A stretch of DNA of 16,840 nucleotides from Funneliformis mosseae (GCA_910592005.1 CAJVPP010001994.1:1-16840), one strand, 5' to 3'. Shown: positions 1 to 9,834, counted from the first letter of the stretch. Notes: generated from the letters alone by a model not told the origin. A program made the numbers and translations.

Positions 1-79
1 TCAACTATTATAAAGTATTTCAATTATTATAATGTATAATTTTTATAGTTTTAAAATATTAATTTATTAATAATACTTT

Positions 80-252
80 TTTAAGTCAACTTGAGTCAAG
101 TCGAATTTGAGTCGAGTTTAAATTGAGTCGAGTTAAATACTTAACTCAACTCGAATTTGATTTGACTCACAAATCATCAAGTCAAAAAAATATAAACTTG
201 ACTCAATTTAAACTTGACTTGGCTTATCTAACTCGTGAGTTAACTCAACTCG
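80..252. repeat. Palindromic GAGTC/GACTC-rich repeat element
   Basis: The left half (about 80-136) repeats GAGTC(A/G)AGT-like units on the plus strand. The right half (about 151-252) carries the complementary ACTCAACTCG and GACTCAA units, so the two halves can fold on each other. It abuts the gag relic at about 252, where the gag frame ends, so it looks like an insertion into that relic. I see no coding potential. The exact ends, any target duplication and the class are not determined. Confidence 0.5.
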
Positions 253-261
253 TCCAGAACT

Positions 262-1089
262 CTAAATAAATCGTCTGGCTTTATAGGCATCAGAATACTG
301 AAAGGCTGGTATTTCAACTCTATGGTATAATTCAAGTAAAGCATTGGTATAGTTGTCAACTGTTTCACCAGGTTGCTGTCTTCTCCTCTCTATTTTAGTT
401 GTTCAAATTTCTACTAACATTTGAGATTTGAAGGCAGTTGGAAAGGTTATAGTAAAATCTGTTCCGTTATTATTACTAATTCATGCAGTAATATAATTAG
501 CATGATCATTTACTAATGCTTGATTTGTAATCCACCAAGTTGAAGCTGAATTTTTCAAATATGCAGGCACAACTTTGAGCTTTCTATTATCATTGATTCT
601 GTTTGCATTGCAAGCTCATGTAAAATCTTTCATCTAGCTAATTGGGTCTTGATTTCTACCATAAAAATAAGGAAGGTCAGCAATATGAGATTCTCTTTAT
701 GAAGGATTAGCATTCATAATTTAAGCATTGGCTTGTAACTGATTGATCAAATTAAAAATCCCATTATTGGCATTAATATTAGATAGAGCAATTGAATTTA
801 AAATTTCAGCAACGTTTTGTAGAGCAGTAGTTAATACTTAAATGTCAGCTTAGTTTGCAGCCATTTTTTCAAATAAATTTTCTAAATTTAATGTTTTGTC
901 TGTATATAATAAACTATTTGTATGTAGATTATTATTAGTATTGTCACTTAAGATTGTTGAATCAGATTCTTCAGTTGTTTCAGTTGTTTTAGAAAGTGGT
1001 ATAGAAATTGTCTCAGAAATTTGATATAATTGATACAATGGATCTAATACAAATCTTCGAGTTAATACAAATGCGTTATAAATATTTTA
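262..1089 (-). pseudogene. Ty3/gypsy-like retrotransposon Gag (capsid) relic
   Basis: A single minus-strand frame runs from about 1086 down to 262, about 275 codons with no frameshift. It is interrupted by nine stops whose plus-strand codon positions begin at 850, 838, 721, 697, 634, 616, 481, 403 and 262. The upstream part (852-1038) is open and Ser/Thr/Asn-rich. Typical LTR-retrotransposon Gag signatures follow in order: ADLPYFYGRNQDP, ACNANRIND, VVPAYLKNSASTWW, and then the ERRRQQPGE...Y...LLELYHRVE block. Gag would form the particle that packages element RNA. No protease or reverse transcriptase follows within the window, because the frame runs into the palindromic repeat at 252. The high stop load with no indels is unusual. 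The family call is strong for Gag and moderate for Ty3/gypsy. Confidence 0.75.
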
Positions 1090-1370
1090 TCTAACTGTAA
1101 TAATGATTCTTTAAACCTAGCATTATATCGTATATTAAAAATAAGACTGAATATAACTTGATCTACTGTATCAGATGATCCAATATAGAGGTAAGTATAA
1201 TTTAATTCTTCAATATATTGTTAAATATATCTGGCAAATGTTATTGCAGTATATTCAGTAGTATACCAATTCCAAAAATGTTGAAAACACTCAGAAGTAA
1301 CAGGTTCAGGGGGTAACAAAAATAGCAAGATCTGTTGTGATGTTACGTAACTATATTAGTTTGATTTAAA
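1062..1370 (-). pseudogene. Retrotransposon N-terminal coding relic, frame-shifted from the Gag relic
   Basis: A second minus-strand frame, offset from the Gag frame, encodes a protein-like stretch of about 95 codons containing SQQILLFLLPPEPV, then ECFQHFWNWYTTEYTA, IGSSDTVDQVIF and FKESLLQLDKIF. It has an in-frame TAA near 1219 and ends at TAA 1062-1064, where the following Gag-frame reading (RRFVLDPLYQLYQIS) takes over. The natural reading is one ancestral ORF upstream of the capsid domain, broken by an indel near 1062-1085. I do not recognise a domain here. It lies between the LTR-like repeat (ending at 1472) and the Gag relic, which is where the 5' part of an internal region should be for a minus-strand element. 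Confidence 0.5.
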
Positions 1371-1471
1371 GTGATATGCAATCTATAATGCCTTTGATTT
1401 AACAAATAATGTTCATCAAACATGAATGATTTAATCAAATTTCAAAAACTTTTCTGACAGAAAGCATCAAG

Positions 1472-1678
1472 TATTACGGTCAGTTCTTTAAGATGCTTAT
1501 GAGTGATAAGTGAAGCAATATTTATGGGTGGTAAGCAGAAAGTTTAATTTGATATTTAGATTTAGAAGAGTGTTAGTAAATTAATAGTTTATTTAATAAC
1601 TATAATAATGGAGTACTACCTCAGTTGGCATTCTGTACTATATAATTATATTAGAAGGATTAAACTAAACTATTATAT
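1472..1678 (-). repeat. LTR-like repeat, fragment adjoining the Gag relic (interrupted copy)
   Basis: This segment aligns end to end with 5568-5772 of the uninterrupted copy. Shared blocks include AGTTCTTTAAGATGCTTAT, GAAGAGTGT, GAGTACTACCTCAGTT and ATTAAACTAAACTAT. Most mismatches are A/G or C/T. The homology stops at 1678, exactly where the transposon terminal repeat begins, and resumes at 4853. Position 1472 reads TATTA where the other copy has TGTTA, the usual first bases of an LTR. Lying immediately upstream of the minus-strand Gag relic, it would be part of that element's 5' LTR. No convincing tRNA primer-binding site was found below 1471. Confidence 0.6.
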
Positions 1679-1876
1679 CATAGGAAGAAGTTCACGTGAT
1701 TGAACGATCGATTTCAATTGAATTTATACAGTTTAAAGTACTTTTTGAAAAATAAGGTTTCACATAATTAAAATTTTTTTTTTTACAAATAGCTTCATTA
1801 GAGCGTTAAAACATTATTTTCAAAATTAATTTCTAATAATCTCTAATTTAAGGAGTGTTTACTTAGTAATAAAGTT

Positions 1877-4594
1877 ATGGTTAGAACAAAAAAACTCGAA
1901 GGACCGTGCATTATGAAAATTTGCAAAAAAACGTCAGTAACATGGTGAACCGTTACTAAAATGGTGATATTTTGTGGAAAGGCCAGTGAAACGCTTTCTG
2001 AATATGTTAAAAAAAATGATGTTATATGCTTGAATTGTTATAATGCAATTGTTATTAACAAATCTTTTAAATTTAAACAACATGCATTAGAACGACATCA
2101 TAATGAGCTAGAAACTTCTAATAATAATATTTTGTCTTTTTCGCAGGCTGTAGAGATAATTACAAAGATTTTCTATGAAAGGAAATGTAAATTATTACCA
2201 CCAATTTGGGAATTCGAAGAATTTCGTGCGCTTATGGAATTAGGAGACAGGTGATTGAAACATTTTTTTGATGAACTATACATATCAACTAATCTGTCGA
2301 CAAAGAACAAGGATACGATATAAAAAGTATCAAAGCAATTAGTATTTTTATGTTATTATCTTTGTGGCATCAGAAATAAATTCGTTAATAATGCAAAGAG
2401 AGATCTTGGGATGTATTTAGATTCAACTGGAACACTTAATTCAACAATCGATACTCTGGCGACGCTAGGTTTATTGACAACATCTCGCACTATTTCTTAT
2501 TATAAGGATACTGTATCTAAAAAACATTCAATGACTGTGGAATCGAGGCTTTCAGAAAATGCGAATAATGTTATGATTTTAAATATTGACGATTATCATA
2601 GTATTCATACTAAAAGAATGAATACAATAACAACATCAACTGTAGCACATCTCGCTACTGTTTTACTTAATCTGATAGAAAATAAACTGGCAATACCAAA
2701 GCGAGATATTCATAATCCTGCATTGGTTGATGCTTCATTAATCAAAACCGGTGTTGATAACTATTTGATATCACCATATTCATTCTCTCATAACCAGCGT
2801 TGGGGATTCCGTTCTGTGGATGACAAAACAAAACTCGAATAACTAACGGTCCATAGTTATGATACTCGTTTAAAAGAAAAGAGAAATGCCTAATCAATAA
2901 AAGATGTGATGCTTGCGGACCTTTTGAAAAATGATCTTCATTCAGTACAATCTTACATTAATGCTACTAATGCAGTCACTTCTATCCCTACAATTGATAG
3001 GTATATTAAAGCAGGCAATGTTATCCTGATCGTAGCTGATTGGCCTGGTCAAATTTATATGAGAACAGTTATATCCCGATATCTTGTTCATGGCAGTTCT
3101 TCTGAAATTACAGATAAGATGTTATCTTACCTTCCGATGATGGGTCCTTTGCATATTTCCTTAAATAGCCGTGAGTTAATCTTTCTCAAATACCAACCAT
3201 TCTTTTCTGCAATGTACAAATATATATTTGGCGAATGAAAACCACTTGCTCAGAAACTTAAGCCATGGCATATAAACTTATTATTAGAACTTTCACGTAG
3301 TGCATGGCAGGAAATCGCGTTAATAGTTGAAGTAAAATTTGGTCGCATATGTAAAGATGCAGAATATATTACACTCAAGCAGTGTGTAAAATTCATGTGC
3401 ACAATGTGCACATGTGCACATTAAATTTTTATGTGCACATATTACACAGCATAAAATGTGCACAAATAATTACTAAAAATAGATAAATTATATATAAAAA
3501 TGGATAAATTATTTATAAAAATAGAAATACTATGTAATACATGCATTAATTTTCTATTTCTAGTACAACTTGTGCACATGACTTTTGGTCTAAATTTTAT
3601 ACACTGCACTCAAGGATCTATTAGACAATATAATTCCGCTAGTTCTTGATATTTATGCTTTATTTTTTCATACTGGCAATTTTAACTCTTACATTGAATC
3701 ATATTTTTAGGTTGGACTATTTTTCTTAAATTTAATCGTAAAAACTATACTAAAGCACCTTTAATATTTTTATCAGATATTTTTTACTGGAAATTGAAAG
3801 ATCACTTAATTTTGAAAACAATGAAAGTAGGATTACCAAAATTCTCTGATTCTCCCGTTGAAATCTTTCACAGTCTTTTGCAACGTAATACAGAAAAATA
3901 TCTTACGGCAAGTCAAATAATAAAGGAAGCATAGTACATTAATTATTTGCGATTGAATGATGATGGATTCAAAGAAAATTTCGTTCACACCTCAACTTGG
4001 GCAGTATACCAGTATTCTTCACAGGATATTTCAACATTAACATGAAAAACTGCATGCTTTCTTTTAGATTGTTTTTTAGATATTTATACTCGTATTAATC
4101 ATAAAAAGATGCAATTTTTAATTCCGTTACAGGTTATTATGAAAGGCTCATCAAAAAAGAGAAAAACTGATGCCAAAATCAGTTTTTCTATTCCAACAAT
4201 GAAGATGGAAAATGCACAGCTTTATCATTTATCTTTAGGATATAATTCTTCTAATAAGCCTAACTTGTTTGGTTGTAATTCTTCTAATTGTCTTATTACT
4301 AATACTACATTTAATGAAGAAACAGGTCGGGTGCTATCATATGGTCACGCATATCATAATATATGCTTTAGCCTGAACGGATTCAAGTGCTTGCATTGCT
4401 TAGATTATATAAAGTCCAGTATTGATGAACATGTACAATCACTTTTGGATCGTTTACGACGACCTAATTCAATTAATGAAATTGAGAATGAAGAACCTGA
4501 CTTTATTCCTAAAGAAGATCACGATGATAAAGAATCTGTTGATGGTATCTCAACTTCCTGGGACATTGCAATACTACGGTTTATTCAACAATGA
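1877..4594 (+). pseudogene. Decayed transposase-like protein (about 830 codons) with N- and C-terminal zinc-binding clusters
   Basis: The proposed start is ATG 1877. One frame then runs to 3379, skips the MITE and one copy of its target duplication, continues to about 3703, loses one base there, and runs on to TGA 4592-4594. In-frame stops begin at 1946, 2252, 2321, 2840, 2891, 3236, 3932 and 4043. The N-terminus has paired cysteines (CIMKIC, then CLNC) followed by HALERHH, suggesting a zinc finger. The middle has NIDDYHSIH, then ILIVADWPGQ and PMMGPLHIS. This spacing of acidic residues recalls RNase-H-fold (DDE-type, DUF6589-like) transposases, but that is inference. The C-terminus has CNSSNC, GHAYHNIC and CLHC, a likely Zn cluster, then an acidic tail. 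It fills the element bounded by terminal inverted repeats, which is the main reason to call it a transposase. Confidence 0.6.
3380..3606. mobile_element. hAT-type MITE (227 bp) with perfect 8-bp target duplication
   Basis: The element begins CAGTGTGTAAAATT and ends with the reverse complement of CAGTGTATAAAATT, a 14-bp inverted repeat with one transition mismatch. The 8-bp sequence CACTCAAG flanks it directly on both sides (3372-3379 and 3607-3614). It carries six copies of the palindrome GTGCAC near its ends, the kind of subterminal repeat hAT transposases bind. It has no coding capacity. Removing it together with one target copy restores the reading frame of the host pseudogene across the junction (EYITLK then DLLDNI), so it inserted into an existing coding sequence. 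Confidence 0.85.
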
Positions 4595-4852
4595 TTAAAA
4601 TTATTATGTAAATATATAGTAATCATAAGTTATTTAAATATATATATTAAATATGATATATATGAATCTAAAATACAATTTTAATAAATTTTTGAAATAA
4701 TATAAATGGTATATAATAAATAAAAATTATGCTTTTATTTTATTTAAATTTACATTTAATTTAATTAGTCAAATTGATATTTAAATTAATTGGTCAGTTA
4801 TTGTTTGTTTTGAGTCGTCAAATTAGCCAATTACATGAATTTCTTTCTATGT

Positions 4853-5140
4853 ACTATTATATAAAACTATGAGTCAGACACATTACTAAGTTAAAAGAAA
4901 TTTATATAAAATGAAAAATATAAAGTTATCAAAGATATAAAAAAAATAAATAAAATATATAAAATAAATAAAATATAATAAATATATGGGATAAATAAAA
5001 TAAAATAAATAAAAGAAATATATCATATAAAAGAAATATATGCTATAAATAACATAGATGACATAGAAGACATATATGATTTCTTAGGGATCGATGTCAT
5101 TCTTTAGATCATCATTATCCATGTTTTCTTTCATGTAATA
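4853..5140 (-). repeat. LTR-like repeat, far fragment of the interrupted copy
   Basis: From about 4885 (ACTAAGTTAAAAG) to 5140 (TTTCTTTCATGTAATA) this matches 5798-6037 of the uninterrupted copy. Shared blocks include AAAGTTATC, GATATAAAAAAAATAAATA, AAAAGAAATATAT and ATAAATAACATAGA. Together with 1472-1678 it makes about 495 bp, close to the 470 bp of the intact copy. Its inner edge coincides with the transposon terminus at 4851/4852. Confidence 0.6.
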
Positions 5141-5567
5141 ATAGGTAATAGTAATAAAATATTCTAATTAACTATATATAATGATTTTATTAAATTATAA
5201 AATTATAAAAAAATTAGTTAAATTGATTTTATAAATTTAAATATTAATTAATTATATATATTATTAATAAGTTTTAATTCTAAAACAAAATTTAATATTT
5301 TAGTGATAAGTTAATATATTTATATTAATATATTATTTAAGTATAATAGATTTAATTTAATTTCAAAATAATCATTATATATTAAAATTCATATAAAAAA
5401 ATTATTATCTAATTTTAAATAGATCATAATTATAAAAATATATTCATAAGGGTTATAATAAATTTTTAAAGTTTATTTTTATTAAAATAATTTAAAACTT
5501 AATTAATAAAGATTTATATAAATTTTTATAAAAGTTATTTTATTATTAAATATAAGTAAAATTCTAT
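5141..5567. other. AT-rich spacer between two LTR-like repeats
   Basis: This is almost pure A/T sequence with long A and T runs and no ORF of note on either strand. It separates two same-orientation LTR-like copies. It could be the eroded internal remnant of an element or plain intergenic DNA. I see no motif that decides between these. Confidence 0.5.
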
Positions 5568-6037
5568 TGTTATAGTTAGTTCTTTAAGATGCTTATAAGT
5601 AATAAGCAAAGCAATATTTTTAGGTGATAAGCAGGAGGTTTATTTTATAATTAATTTTAGAAGAGTGTCAATCAATTAAAAGTTTATTTAATAATGATAA
5701 CAATGAAGTACTACCTCAGTTAACGTTTTATATTATATAAGTATATTAAAAGAATTAAACTAAACTATCTTGTAATTATCTATCTAATATACTACTAAGT
5801 TAAAAGAAAATGTTCTCTATTTATATAAATAAAATATATAAAGTTATCTAAGATATAAAAAAAATAAATATAATATATAAAATATATAGTATAAATGAAA
5901 TAGAATAAATAAATAAGATATATTGTATAAAAGAAATATATATTATAAATAACATAGAAGATATATAAGATATATATGACTTCTTAATGATTGTTATCAT
6001 TCTTTTAATCATCATCTATGTTTTCTTTCATGTAATA
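5568..6037. repeat. Uninterrupted LTR-like repeat (about 470 bp)
   Basis: This copy starts TGTTATAG and ends CATGTAATA, compatible with the TGTTA...TAACA ends of many LTRs after one or two transitions. Its first 205 bp match 1472-1678 and its last 240 bp match 4885-5140, so it is the unbroken version of the copy split by the DNA transposon. It has no coding capacity and no adjoining Gag or Pol sequence, so it is most likely a solo LTR. Orientation is inferred from the other copy, which adjoins a minus-strand Gag relic. Confidence 0.6.
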
Positions 6038-6590
6038 TTATCTATTTTAAGAATACATTTCTTTTTAATAAAAAAAAAAAGAAAATTATAATTTAAAATA
6101 TAAGATAATATTATCTATAATTTTAAATAATATAGAATATTTATTATATTTGAGTAAATAAATATTTTAAGTTTAAGCTATTTTTTAAATTTAATTAGTA
6201 GTTTTATACTAAAAATATTATAATAAATAAATAGTGAATACAAAAAATTCTAAAACTAATAAATATTTATATCTAAATATAAGTTTTATATATTTACTGT
6301 ATAACACAATATAAAAGAAAAAAAATTAAGAAAGTTTAAAAACAATTGATTAGTCAAATACGGTCAATCGTACGACCACTTGAACGACCTAACAATTAGT
6401 TCAACTTTTTTAATAAATACCGTCGGAGAATCAAAATCTAATTAGTAACGATAAAACCTCTTTTTCATGTACTGATAAATTACCTTTTTACTATGCTTAT
6501 TAATTTTGGTCGAAGTATCTATATTATTTGCTGTATTACGTACAAAAAGTTTATGCAAGAGTCTATGTCCCGATGTATTCAGAAAGGTAT
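6038..6590. other. AT-rich intergenic region upstream of the Crinkler-type gene
   Basis: Homopolymer-rich sequence continues to about 6340. Composition then becomes more mixed (for example TACGGTCAATCGTACGACC near 6359), marking the approach to the next gene. I see no gene, RNA or clear repeat here. A GTG-initiated extension of the next ORF back to 6506 is open but has no recognisable content. Confidence 0.4.
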
Positions 6591-6609
6591 ATAAAGTATA
6601 TATATACCT
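6586..6609 (+). promoter_or_regulatory. Candidate TATA-like core promoter of the Crinkler-type gene
   Basis: The stretch GGTATATAAAGTATATATAT lies about 70 bp upstream of the proposed ATG at 6674 and is nearly palindromic, with AAGGTATATA answered by TATATACCTT. TATA-like strings are common in this AT-rich DNA, so only the position supports the call. Confidence 0.25.
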
Positions 6610-6673
6610 TCAAGCTTTCTCAAATTTTCTTGAAACTTTTTCTAAAAAAATTAATCACTTTTATAGAAATATA

Positions 6674-8862
6674 ATGTCATCTTCATTAAACTGTCTGGTA
6701 CTAGGAAAAGCTTCTGCTAATATTTTTCGTATGCGCTTTAGTGATCTTGTTCCTATCGGTGGTTTGTATGTAAGACTTAAAGATTTAACCGTTGCAGACT
6801 TCAAGGATGCTCTATCTGAAAAAGAGCAAACCAAAGGAATAACTGAAATGAATATCTGGAAAGTAGAACTCGGCTTTCATGAAATTAATAACTTTTCTAA
6901 CGAAGATACTATTAAAAATCATGACAAGAGCGAGAAGCTTGATGATAATCCTATGCTGAATTTTAATACATATTATAGTAATGCTGACGACGCTGACGAC
7001 GACAAAAAACCTAAGGACGGGTATCTTCATATTTTCATAGTCCCCAACTCCACTGGTAAGTGTCTCCCAACGTTTTTTCCTCTCTTTTTCTATTTTACAC
7101 TGTATGGTTCTGTCGATTAACTTGTCTTGCTAATACCTTCGAATATTCTAAACCTTATAACAATTATAACAATTAGATCAGAATAAGAGAAAGTTCACGG
7201 AAGAAAGTAAGAATGTGTAGTAAAAACCATTATTACTTGCATTTTCCGTCATTTCTTACAAATTCTGCTCTACACTTATAGTCCAAGATGTCAGTGCTCA
7301 AGTTCTTGGTGCTTTTAATAAAAGACCTAAGGTGACGCTTCCTGAAATTAACGAACTTCCTGATTTCCTTGAACAGCCTCTCTCAGACAATATGAAGATA
7401 CCTATCCTCCGACATGAATATAATAGTTATTTGATTCAAAGTATGGAAGATTCGTGCACACCAGAAGATCTCAATATCTTATTCCGGATTAGCGATACTG
7501 AGAGTGCTTACGAATTCATTACTAAGACGCTTGGCTCTCCAATTCGGAATAATCCACCTTCACGCGAGGGGACTAAGTATTCTTTCGTCCATTTTTGGGA
7601 CAACAATATCAGATCCCTTCTGGAAATCCTTATTTCCAATGGTACTACTATCCGTAATTCTTCTCAGCATACGAGCACCCCTGGCAAACGGCCAGATTTT
7701 GGTTTTATCCTCGGTCATGTTTGTCCGTTTAGAGGGGAGGAGAATTCACTCATCAATAATGAAGATCCGAGAAACGAACTTATTGACAAACTTACTTGGA
7801 TCTACGATCCAGCTCCGTATATTTTAGGTAAGATGTGTGCTCATTTTAAAATGATTACACTCTAAACGTTGTTTTTCTGTCACAGGCTACTACGCCAATG
7901 GGCCAGACGTAACATTCGTTGCCATTTCCCCGCCTTTGTCTACTGGTAACAAACCAAGGATTTCTACCATTGTGAATTCAAACTTAAGTCTGAGGAAGGA
8001 TCGTATCATTAATCTGCGACGAATGATTAATCTAAGTATTCTAATCAAGTCACTTCAAGACGTGATCGGATGGCGTGAATCACCTGAGTTCATTCAAATT
8101 GTTAGGTGAGTTGAGGGAACTTGTCACTGAAGTATTTTATATTCTGATGTCCCTTTTTCCAATAATATTGCAGAGATAAACAGACAATCGAGGTGTACGG
8201 CACGAACATTAAAAAGACCTACAAAATTCCTGAGGAATTGGATTGGCGTGTTGAAAAACTCAAGAATGTTTACAACATACTGACAGAGAAAAGTGTCCCA
8301 AATGTTGATCGACTTATTTGTGCTAATAATGAAAATGGAGTGGTGTATCTGGGGCCAAAAGGAATGAGTGTAAAGCCAAATAGTCCGAAGGAATTCTTTG
8401 AAGCTATTCTCTGTGTGCTCGAGGCTTTGGTGGTAAGTATCTTGGTAATTGTCAGATGAGTGTTTGCCGAACACTTCTCATCCGTGATGTTCAACTTAGA
8501 TTATGCATGGTGGCGACAATCCAATTTTCCATCAAGACATCCGGTGGCCCAACATTATAAAATTGTCTGGTGAACCACCGAAATGGATCCTTATAGATTG
8601 GGACGATGCTGATCGTCCACAAACTAGACCAGCAAACCATCTCGAAAAAACCAATCATGCGCCAGAAGTTTTTTTACAAGGTCACGGTGGAGAAGTAGAC
8701 ATATGGAGCATAGGAAAACTAATAACCGATGCAGACCATTTTATCATGGGTCTTCCACAAAGTATTATTGATATTGGGGTACAAATGCAAAGTGATGATA
8801 GACCAAATGCTCTTAATGCCTTGGAAACTTGGAGGTCTTTGTCAAATAGCAATATTTTTTAA
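6674..8862 (+). CDS. Crinkler (CRN)-type effector: ubiquitin-like header, PD-(D/E)XK nuclease-like region, kinase-like C-terminus
   Basis: Five exons join without a stop into 589 residues: 6674-7055, 7282-7827, 7886-8105, 8174-8432 and 8500-8862. Introns are 226, 58, 68 and 67 nt, all GT-AG with GTAAG or GTGAG donors, and phases match at every junction. Residues 1-127 open with LNCLVLGKA and contain NIWKVEL, the CRN ubiquitin-like header. There is no cleavable signal peptide and no LFLAK motif. Residues about 200-330 include PGKRPDF and FRGEEN, a PD-(D/E)XK-like pair (D266, E280) with Asn282 where Lys is expected. Residues about 385-589 resemble a protein kinase: catalytic HQD (480-482) with Asn487, LIDWDDA in the DFG position, APE (523-525) and DIWSIG. 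A glycine-rich loop is not evident. Start 6674 was chosen because the header begins there. CRN proteins act inside host or competitor cells, often the nucleus; the target here is unknown. Confidence 0.85.
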
Positions 8863-9385
8863 AGCATAAAATAGATGTTTATATTTCGGGCTGTAGGTTT
8901 GTATCATAGGCTTTATCACAAATTATTGTATGCTAGTTAATCCGATAAAAAAGATAAAAAAATAACTTCTGTACGATGTGTAGTGTAAGATGTGCACCTC
9001 AAACTCCCTTTATTTCTATATCATATAGTGTAAATTTCACAAATTCGAACGATATCACATGTGAGACCTCGCATAGTTCCGGCTTTGAAATAAATGATTT
9101 AGTTTATACTCGGAAAATTTTTATGTGACGCAATCTTTGTAAAATAATTTAAATTTTCCGAATATAGTACTACACTTCGAATTTTTCATTTCGCACCTGA
9201 TGATCGAATACTTAATAAAACTGAGAATATTTTTTATTTTTCCGAAACTGAGTCACACCACCCGCATACAGAATACGTTTCTCAATCATAGATTTCGGGA
9301 TATGAGTTAACAACTTTTTTCTTGTAATACATATTCTATAAGAATTTATATGAGAAAAAAACGAAACTTTATTATATTTTTTCAG
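8863..9385. other. Intergenic region with a short hairpin
   Basis: No convincing ORF is seen. An inverted repeat pairs 9106-9120 (ATACTCGGAAAATTT) with 9151-9165 at 14 of 15 positions around a 30-nt loop, which could be a 3'-end structure or a small repeat. A pyrimidine tract ending in TTTTTTCAG at 9385 looks like a splice acceptor for the exon that follows. Confidence 0.35.
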
Positions 9386-9496
9386 ATATACACAACGCCT
9401 TTACGGCTAAGAAATATAGAGAAGTTGGCAGAGATTGCGAAACAATATGATGCTATCAAAAAGGGAGGGAGTACTCGGATCCTAGGCCATAAATGA
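9386..9496 (+). CDS. Candidate 3' terminal exon, 36 residues, unknown
   Basis: After a good acceptor (ATTATATTTTTTCAG) a frame reads IYTTPLRLRNIEKLAEIAKQ, continues YDAIKKGGSTRILGHK, and stops at TGA 9494-9496. Composition is protein-like, amphipathic and helical, but there is no start codon and no partner exon was found upstream. It may be the relic of a lost gene or a distal exon whose upstream part I missed. I do not recognise the family. Confidence 0.25.
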   Translation: MYTTPLRLRNIEKLAEIAKQYDAIKKGGSTRILGHK

Positions 9497-9515
9497 GAGT
9501 CCCAACATCAATCTC

Positions 9516-9770
9516 TCAGATTTTCGAAAAATATCTATTTTCTATGTCTATTGCTAAATTCTTACGCTTGCTTCTGTAAACATCAGATTTCCGAATCCAT
9601 CCATATATACGCCTATCTATATCACTACCACTATGTAAAAGATTATTTCCTGCAAGAGAGATTAACAAATTTCGAACCTACAGAATAAATTCCGAGGTTA
9701 AAAAATAATCAATGCAATATTTCCGATTCATACTTACAGTACCTCTACGATTCATTTCACCCCGCCTCAT
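9516..9770 (-). CDS. Candidate two-exon small gene, 64 residues, unknown
   Basis: On the minus strand, ATG 9770-9768 begins an 11-codon exon (MRRGEMNRRGT, 9738-9770) ending at a GTAAGT donor. A 60-nt intron (9678-9737) ends in CTGTAG, and a second exon (9516-9677) runs VRNLLISLAGNNLLHSGS, then RRIYGWIRKSDVYRSKRKN, and stops at TGA. Phase is preserved and the intron size fits the well-supported introns nearby. The product would be small and basic. No domain is recognised. Upstream exons may exist, or the whole may be a remnant of a longer gene. Confidence 0.35.
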
Positions 9771-9834
9771 TTGTTATTTAATGCGTGGTATGTCAATTTT
9801 TTTATTGCTAGTACGATACTGCGCCAAACATTAA

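Larger units (their letters stand above)
1679..4851. mobile_element. DNA transposon with 24-bp terminal inverted repeats, inserted in an LTR
   Basis: The first 24 bases (1679-1702, starting CATAGGAAGAAG) match the reverse complement of the last 24 (4828-4851) at 20 of 24 positions. All four differences are transitions. The sequence ACTATTATAT occurs just outside both ends (1669-1678 and 4853-4862, the right copy offset by one base), giving a candidate 9-10 bp target duplication. On both sides the flanks continue one LTR-like repeat that is uninterrupted at 5568-6037, which independently fixes the insertion point. The only long coding relic inside is the transposase-like pseudogene at 1877-4594. 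A duplication of 8-9 bp would fit hAT, KDZ or Mutator-type superfamilies, and I cannot choose between them by eye. Confidence 0.7.

Noticed and set aside
1440..1471. tRNA primer-binding site next to the LTR-like repeat
   Set aside because: The bases just inside the LTR edge do not begin with TGG or match a tRNA 3' end that I can recognise, so no such site is claimed.
6506..6673. Upstream extension of the Crinkler-type ORF to 6506
   Set aside because: It would start with GTG, has no recognisable content, and overlaps the TATA-like stretch. The header motif begins right after ATG 6674.
7504..7827. Plus-strand ORF in another frame over exon 2
   Set aside because: It overlaps the well-supported exon 2 frame of the Crinkler-type gene and has no recognisable content.
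8124..8494. Minus-strand ORFs opposite exon 4
   Set aside because: They are antisense to exon 4, whose flanking introns splice in phase. The antisense peptides show no domain.
9650..9690. tRNA-like T-loop (GGTTCGAA on the minus strand)
   Set aside because: The flanking bases do not form a T-stem, and no acceptor or anticodon arm can be found. The site also falls at the proposed exon start at 9677.
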